DNA of 16,136 nucleotides, taken from Oryzihumus sp036391795 (GTDB lineage Bacteria; Actinomycetota; Actinomycetes; Actinomycetales; Dermatophilaceae). Position 1 is the first letter of the stretch, and each line of letters opens with the position of its first letter. A program made the position numbers and the translations under genes. The notes under the pieces are model-generated. The model was not told where the DNA came from, ran no database searches, and saw only the letters and a program-made list of their open reading frames with translations. Below are positions 12,973 to 16,136 of this stretch, in pieces. The stretch spans positions 1 to 16,136 of the forward strand of contig NZ_DASVZH010000066.1 of the NCBI RefSeq assembly GCF_036391795.1, read 5' to 3'.

Positions 12973-13055
12973 ACCGGCGCCGCAGTGAACCCGCGTCGGG
13001 TGTGAACTTGCTGGGAAAGGCCTGACTCGGCGGGAGGACCGGCTCTGCGCGGCCT

Positions 13056-13061
13056 TAAGGT
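13056..13061 (+). promoter_or_regulatory. putative leaderless -10 box of the 65-aa ORF
   Basis: TAAGGT (TAnnnT) ends 7 nt before the GTG at 13069. The AAGG could alternatively serve as a weak ribosome binding site. The match to the spacing at other genes supports the small ORF being real. Confidence 0.35.
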
Positions 13062-13068
13062 CCGCCTC

Positions 13069-13266
13069 GTGGACAGGCCGGTGCAGTGGATGACCGCCGA
13101 TGAGCTGCGTCTTGAGCTGCTGCGCACTCAAGGGGCGTGGGAGGCCCAGGTCGACGACGTCGACGCGTTCCTGGCCACCGGCGTCGTCCCGCCCGAGTCT
13201 CCGGGCGCCATCCGGCACCGCATCGTGGCGGCCGAGCTGTTGCGACGCGCCAACGAGCTGGAGTAG
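13069..13266 (+). CDS. small helical hypothetical protein (65 aa)
   Basis: The reading frame codes for a charged, mostly helical 65-aa protein. WMTADELRLELLRTQGAWEAQVDD is strongly amphipathic (quoted in part from residues 7-30), and IRHRIVAAELLRRANELE closes it. It contains no Cys and no hydrophobic segment, so it is soluble. I do not recognise the family. The GTG at 13069 was preferred because TAAGGT lies 7 nt upstream. An internal ATG at 13090 would give 58 aa. It stands alone, 192 nt after the SnoaL-like gene and convergent with the cell-wall hydrolase gene across a strong hairpin. The codon composition looks like its neighbours. Confidence that it is expressed is moderate. Confidence 0.55.
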   Translation: MDRPVQWMTADELRLELLRTQGAWEAQVDDVDAFLATGVVPPESPGAIRHRIVAAELLRRANELE

Positions 13267-13280
13267 CGACCCGCAGGTGA

Positions 13281-13325
13281 CACCCCGCTCGATCTGCGCC
13301 CGGGGGAAGCGCGGGAGCGGGGGTG
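13281..13325. terminator. bidirectional terminator between small ORF and NlpC/P60 gene
   Basis: CACCCCGCTC pairs with GAGCGGGGGTG (one bulged G), with an inner GCGC/GCGC pair (13296-13299 and 13309-13312) and a CCGGGGGAA loop. It lies between the stop codons of convergent genes. The remaining bases to 13393 hold nothing else I can name. Confidence 0.65.
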
Positions 13326-13393
13326 CCAGTGTTCTCACGGCCGGGGACGACCTGGAGCCGCGTCGCCGACTAGTGGGTGAGGGGTCCAGCCGG

Positions 13394-14116
13394 TCAGGAC
13401 ACCCGGCCGTAGCTGACGTCGCCGGAGTTCCACACCGGCCGCTCCGCGACCGAGGAACCACTGTGCGGGGCGTCCCACATCATGCCGCCGCCGGCGTAGA
13501 TGCCGACGTGGTAGGCGGGTGAACCGAAGAAGACCAGGTCGCCGGGCTGCGGGTCGCTGACCCGGGTCACCGCCTGCCGCTGGTCCTCCGCCGTGCGGGG
13601 CAGGTGCTTGCCCAGCTGGGCGAACACGTAGCTGGTGTAGCCCGAGCAGTCGAACCCTTCCTGAGGGGTGGTGCCGCCCCACTTGTACGGCACGCCGGCG
13701 TACTGGGAGGCGATGCCGAGGACCCCGGAGACGGCCGACGGGAGGTTGATGCTGACGGCCGGGCGGGCCGTGCTTCGGCTCACCTGCACCGCCTTGGGTG
13801 CCGGGGCGGGGGCGGGGGCCGGCTTCGGGGCCACCCCGGTGAACCCCACATCACCGAAGGACGGGGCGACCGGGGCGCTCGACGCCGGGGCCGCGGCGGC
13901 CACGGAGCCGGCGGGGGCGGCGGCCTGGCCGGCGGCCGGGTGGTCGGCGGCCGGCGCTGCCGAGGCAGGCAGGGCGATGGAGGCGACGAGGCCACCCGAG
14001 ACAGCCATGACCGCGGACGCCTTGGCGGCCGGGTGACCCGAGCGGCCCAGGGTGGCGGCAACGACGTTGGTGGGCTGGGCAGCGACGCGGTGCCGCCCGG
14101 CGTGGTGCTTGGACAC
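13394..14116 (-). CDS. secreted NlpC/P60 peptidoglycan endopeptidase
   Basis: This 240-aa precursor has a basic start, a hydrophobic signal segment (about 33-53, ending LPASAAPA) and a long Ala/Pro linker (about 54-110) with GFTGVAPKPAPAPAPAPKAV. It ends in an NlpC/P60 catalytic domain (about 128-240). The catalytic Cys is C157 in GFDCSGYTSYVF, the His is H203 in YHVGIYAGGG, and H218 is the likely third residue. RipA-like enzymes of this type cut D-Glu-mDAP bonds in peptide stems during growth and division. The GTG at 14114-14116 has GGAGAGG 10 nt upstream. It is expressed behind a c-di-AMP riboswitch (14136-14290), the classic arrangement for actinobacterial cell-wall hydrolases. There is no LysM or SH3 domain, so it is probably released or linked only through its linker. 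Confidence 0.92.
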   Translation of the reverse strand: MSKHHAGRHRVAAQPTNVVAATLGRSGHPAAKASAVMAVSGGLVASIALPASAAPAADHPAAGQAAAPAGSVAAAAPASSAPVAPSFGDVGFTGVAPKPAPAPAPAPKAVQVSRSTARPAVSINLPSAVSGVLGIASQYAGVPYKWGGTTPQEGFDCSGYTSYVFAQLGKHLPRTAEDQRQAVTRVSDPQPGDLVFFGSPAYHVGIYAGGGMMWDAPHSGSSVAERPVWNSGDVSYGRVS

Positions 14117-14135
14117 GATGAGCACACCTCTCCGG

Positions 14136-14290
14136 ACGCCTGCGAGGTCAGCTGTCGGGTTCGGGTGGGAGATGGTCACCCTGCCCCGCGGCGGCACCGG
14201 GCTGTCCGGGCCGTCGGAGGGCTTCACCCCAAGGAGCGTCCAGGGACGCCCCACAAGTGGGTCCCCCGCTCCTGCCAAGCGGTAGTCACG
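14136..14290 (-). ncRNA. ydaO-yuaA (cyclic di-AMP) riboswitch
   Basis: The minus-strand leader contains the blocks expected for this class, in order: ACCGCTTGGCAGGAGCGGG (start), GGGGGACCCA (14258-14267), TTGGGGTGAAG (14222-14232), CCCGAACCCGACAGCTGACC (14146-14165) and CTCGCAGGCG just before the ribosome binding site GGAGAGG (14127-14133). In actinobacteria this riboswitch senses c-di-AMP and usually turns off cell-wall hydrolase genes. The boundaries are approximate, set from the recognised blocks. Confidence 0.93.
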
Positions 14291-14453
14291 AACCCCATGC
14301 GGCGGTGGCAGGACTCGGCGACCCGCCGCGGAGGCTCCCGGCAGGAGCGCGGGAGCCGAGCCAACGTAGCGAACGGCCCACCGGAAAGTCACGTTTGTGC
14401 AGGAATGGGTCAATTTCGTGTCGCGCCGGAACGGCCCGACCTCGAGGACCCCG

Positions 14454-14480
14454 CCGGCCGGCGGGCGCCCGGCCGGCCGG
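14454..14480. promoter_or_regulatory. GC-only imperfect palindrome at the -35 position of the phosphoesterase promoter
   Basis: A central GGGCGCCC (14463-14470) is flanked by arms CCGGCCGG/CCGGCCGG, with a single bulged G at 14472, about 13 pairs in all. It ends directly at TAGCGT (14481-14486), the likely -10 box, and covers the place where a -35 box would be. It is divergent from the riboswitch transcript. It could be a repressor operator or a chance GC-rich structure. Confidence 0.45.
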
Positions 14481-14494
14481 TAGCGTCAACCGCG

Positions 14495-14532
14495 GAGCCG
14501 GCGCCTGGTGGTGTGTGCGCAGGCGCCGGCTC
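14495..14532 (+). other. perfect 13-bp hairpin in the phosphoesterase leader
   Basis: GAGCCGGCGCCTG (14495-14507) and CAGGCGCCGGCTC (14520-14532) are perfectly complementary around a 12-nt loop GTGGTGTGTGCG. It starts 8 nt after the -10 box and ends 29 nt before the ribosome binding site AAGGAG (14562-14567). In this position it would be part of the mRNA leader, as an attenuator, stabiliser or protein-binding site. Confidence 0.6.
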
Positions 14533-14573
14533 TCTCCCCGGGCCGTCCTGGCCGGCAAGCCAAGGAGTGGAAC

Positions 14574-15461
14574 ATGACTCGCGTACGTCTGTTGCACCTG
14601 TCCGACCTGCACCTGAACGCCACGCGAGAGCTCAGGTACGGCGTCGATGCCGATCGGGCCCTGGACCTGGTCCTTGCCTCCTGCGCCAAGGTCCAGGACG
14701 TGGCGGCGGTCGTGGTCACCGGCGATGTGGCGGATGACGGATCGGTGGCCGCCTACGAACGGGCCCGGGACACCCTTCTGGACTTCACGACACGACGGGG
14801 TGCCCGGCTGGTGTTCTGTGTGGGCAACCACGACGACCGCGCGGCGTTCGCGCGCGTCTTCGGAACCGGTCACTTCGACCAGAGCGGCGAGGAGTGTGGC
14901 CAGCCGGCCGACCTCAAGGACCGCGCGGTCGCCGTCAGCGCCGTGAGCGGCATCCGCATCATCAGCCTCGACACGCTCGTGCCTGCGAAGTGGTACGGCC
15001 GTCTCGGCCCGGCGCAGCTGGCCTGGCTCGAGGAGACTCTGGCCGGCTGCCGCGGCGACCTGACGGTCCTGGCGTTCCACCACCCGCCGATCGACCTCGC
15101 CGTGGAGATTCAACGACGGATCGGCCTGGTTGACCGTGACGAGCTCGCGGCAACCATCCGGCCGGACGCCGTGAGCGCCATTCTTTGTGGCCACTTCCAC
15201 CAACAGATCGGTGGCACCGTCAACGGCGTGCGGACGTGGGTCACGCCGGGGGTCTTCACCCGAATCGACCACGTCACCGCGGGACATGGAACCGAGCGGG
15301 CCTTCGCCGGAGGAAGCGCCACGCTCGTCGACGTCAGCCCCACTCGCGAGCCGGTGTTCGCCACCATCCCAGCCGCGGACCCCGAGGCCGGCCGCCTGGC
15401 CTACGAGGCGACCGCGTCAGAGCTCGAGCACTACCTGGAAACCTACGGTCTGGCGAAGTAG
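14574..15461 (+). CDS. calcineurin-like metallophosphoesterase (CpdA-like)
   Basis: This 295-aa cytosolic protein carries the complete class III phosphodiesterase metal set: D11-L-H13 (SDLHL), G50-D51, G84-N85-H86-D87 (GNHDD), H169-H170 (FHHPP) and C205-G206-H207-F208-H209 (CGHFH). Two metal ions at these residues hydrolyse phosphoesters. The same fold and order are found in CpdA/Rv0805 cAMP phosphodiesterases, but the substrate could equally be another cyclic nucleotide or a phospholipid. The ATG is fixed by AAGGAG 6 nt upstream. A TAGCGT -10 box and two palindromes (14454-14480 and 14495-14532) lie upstream. It is divergent from the NlpC/P60 gene and convergent with the secreted repeat protein gene. 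Confidence 0.9.
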   Translation: MTRVRLLHLSDLHLNATRELRYGVDADRALDLVLASCAKVQDVAAVVVTGDVADDGSVAAYERARDTLLDFTTRRGARLVFCVGNHDDRAAFARVFGTGHFDQSGEECGQPADLKDRAVAVSAVSGIRIISLDTLVPAKWYGRLGPAQLAWLEETLAGCRGDLTVLAFHHPPIDLAVEIQRRIGLVDRDELAATIRPDAVSAILCGHFHQQIGGTVNGVRTWVTPGVFTRIDHVTAGHGTERAFAGGSATLVDVSPTREPVFATIPAADPEAGRLAYEATASELEHYLETYGLAK

Positions 15462-15481
15462 GCGGCCCTTGGTCTGGCCGC
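15462..15481. terminator. hairpin between convergent genes
   Basis: GCGGCC pairs with GGCCGC around CTTGGTCT directly after the phosphoesterase stop. Only six pairs form and there is no T-run. It is 19 nt from the stop of the opposite gene, so it may serve both directions. Confidence 0.45.
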
Positions 15482-15500
15482 GCATCCACCCCTCGCAGCG

Positions 15501-16028
15501 TCAGTCGTCGTGCCCACTGTCTGAGCCGCCCTGGTCAGACGACTGCTGCCCCCCATCGCCCGACTGTTCCTGGTCACGGGCTGTGTCGTGGGTCTCCGTC
15601 GCCTCGGGGTGATCTCCCTCGGTCTGGCTCGGCTTCGCGGAGTCGCTGTGCTCCGCAGAGTCACTACCCTCGCTCGAGTCGTGGCGCTCAGTCGCGGACT
15701 CGCTCGGCTCGGCCGTCTCGGTCTCGCTGGGCTCGGTCGTCTCGGACTTGCTCGGCTCAGCCGTCTCGGACTTGCTCGGCTCGGTCGTCTCGGACTGGCT
15801 GGGGTCGGCCGTCTTGATCTCCCGGGGCTCGGTCGTCTCGGACGTGCTCGGCTCGGCCGTCTCGGTCGGGGTGCTCGTCGCCGTGTCAGTCGCGACCTGC
15901 GTCGGGCTGGTGACAGCCGAGGTCGGCTCGGACGCAGCCATCGCGATCCCCGTCCCGCCGGAAACCAGCACTGCAGCCACCGCAGCAGCGCCCAAGGCCT
16001 TCGAGTTCAGCTTGATCGTCCTGCGCAT
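15501..16028 (-). CDS. secreted acidic Ser/Thr/Glu/Pro repeat protein
   Basis: This 175-aa precursor has a clear Sec signal peptide (basic MRRTIKLNSK, hydrophobic ALGAAAVAAVLV, likely cut after about A32). The mature part is a low-complexity chain: about seven imperfect 8-residue units of the type S-E-T-T-E-P-S-K (residues 55-113), then an Asp/Ser/His/Gln-rich tail ending SGHDD. The DNA shows the matching 24-nt periodicity between 15690 and 15870. There is no sortase motif, lipobox, Cys or folded domain. It may be a wall-spanning spacer, a metal or Ca-binding acidic polymer, or simply a fast-evolving exported protein. The ATG at 16026-16028 has GGGAGAG upstream. A promoter pair (TTGCCT, 17 nt, TATCCG) lies at 16057-16085. 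Confidence 0.8.
   Translation of the reverse strand: MRRTIKLNSKALGAAAVAAVLVSGGTGIAMAASEPTSAVTSPTQVATDTATSTPTETAEPSTSETTEPREIKTADPSQSETTEPSKSETAEPSKSETTEPSETETAEPSESATERHDSSEGSDSAEHSDSAKPSQTEGDHPEATETHDTARDQEQSGDGGQQSSDQGGSDSGHDD
15690..15870. repeat. 24-nt coding repeats in the secreted protein gene
   Basis: Related units such as CTCGGCTCGGCCGTCTCGGA recur every 24 nt (plus strand), encoding the SETTEPSK-like octapeptides. They are imperfect, so some divergence has taken place since duplication. Copy number variation is plausible. Confidence 0.75.
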
Positions 16029-16056
16029 CGCTTCTCTCCCGGGAACGGTGACACTT

Positions 16057-16085
16057 CGGATACTCCGACTCCCCCAACGAGGCAA
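16057..16085 (-). promoter_or_regulatory. putative promoter of the secreted repeat protein gene
   Basis: On the minus strand, TTGCCT (16080-16085) and TATCCG (16057-16062) are separated by exactly 17 nt. The -10 box is 28 nt before the ATG, with GGGAGAG in between as ribosome binding site. This is the best classical -35/-10 pair in the window. The final 51 bases to the window edge hold no recognisable gene. Confidence 0.5.
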
Positions 16086-16136
16086 GGTAATCGAACGCTC
16101 TTGGCCGTGATCGAAGCCATACGAAGTCTTTACCGA

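Noticed and set aside
12328..13461. A 377-codon minus-strand frame opposite the SnoaL-like gene and small ORF
   Set aside because: It is antisense to a well-supported SnoaL-like gene with a good ribosome binding site, and shows no domain or start context.
15690..15870. CRISPR-like array suggested by regular 24-nt spacing
   Set aside because: The units are in frame, encode octapeptides, and have no distinct spacers, so they are protein-coding repeats.

Overview
The window is about 16.1 kb of very GC-rich DNA (roughly 73 % G+C by eye). It has frequent GTG starts, gene pairs overlapping by GTGA, and several promoters whose -10 box lies 6-7 nt from the start codon. These features, together with the protein families, point to a chromosomal segment of a high-GC actinobacterium. 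An Intrasporangiaceae-type organism is my guess, not something the sequence proves. I see no phage, IS element, CRISPR array, tRNA or rRNA.

Left part (1-5043), metabolism and housekeeping. On the minus strand are a CHAD-domain gene that runs off the edge, cutA overlapping it by 4 nt, a glutaryl-CoA dehydrogenase, an FAD-dependent amine-oxidase-like enzyme and an EamA/DMT exporter. A divergent MarR regulator gene follows on the plus strand. The MarR/exporter gap holds a perfect 16-bp palindrome. The exporter/FAD-enzyme gap holds a long inverted repeat and six copies of an 8-bp tandem repeat. A monofunctional peptidoglycan glycosyltransferase gene (minus) follows.

Centre (5879-10809), a compact hypoxia/dormancy island. 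A DevR/DosR response regulator gene (minus) is divergent from a universal stress protein gene, a DevS/DosT-type haem-GAF histidine kinase gene, a two-TM membrane protein gene and a short divergent USP gene (all plus). Two good 15/20 matches to the mycobacterial DosR box lie exactly where a regulon would need them: in the devR/usp divergent promoter and before the membrane protein. The kinase keeps the haem-ligand His and distal Tyr, but has Gly where Mtb DosS has Glu87, as in the oxygen sensor DosT. Downstream of devR, a DUF4396 membrane protein with Cys/His motifs sits behind a palindrome of TACCC-N5-GGGTA type, resembling actinobacterial copper operators.

Right part (10937-16136), mixed. 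It holds a zinc-ribbon protein gene, a frameshifted remnant of a small actinobacterial gene, a PNPOx-like flavin protein gene, a SnoaL-like protein gene and a 65-aa small ORF. An NlpC/P60 cell-wall hydrolase gene follows, behind a clear ydaO/c-di-AMP riboswitch, and is divergent from a calcineurin-like (CpdA-like) phosphoesterase gene with a hairpin-rich leader. The last gene is for a secreted acidic Ser/Thr/Glu/Pro repeat protein.

The most interesting material is the DevR-centred island with its candidate new members, the copper-type operator before DUF4396, the recurrent leaderless architecture, the over-represented octamer GTATGCCG, and the palindromes around 14454-14532.
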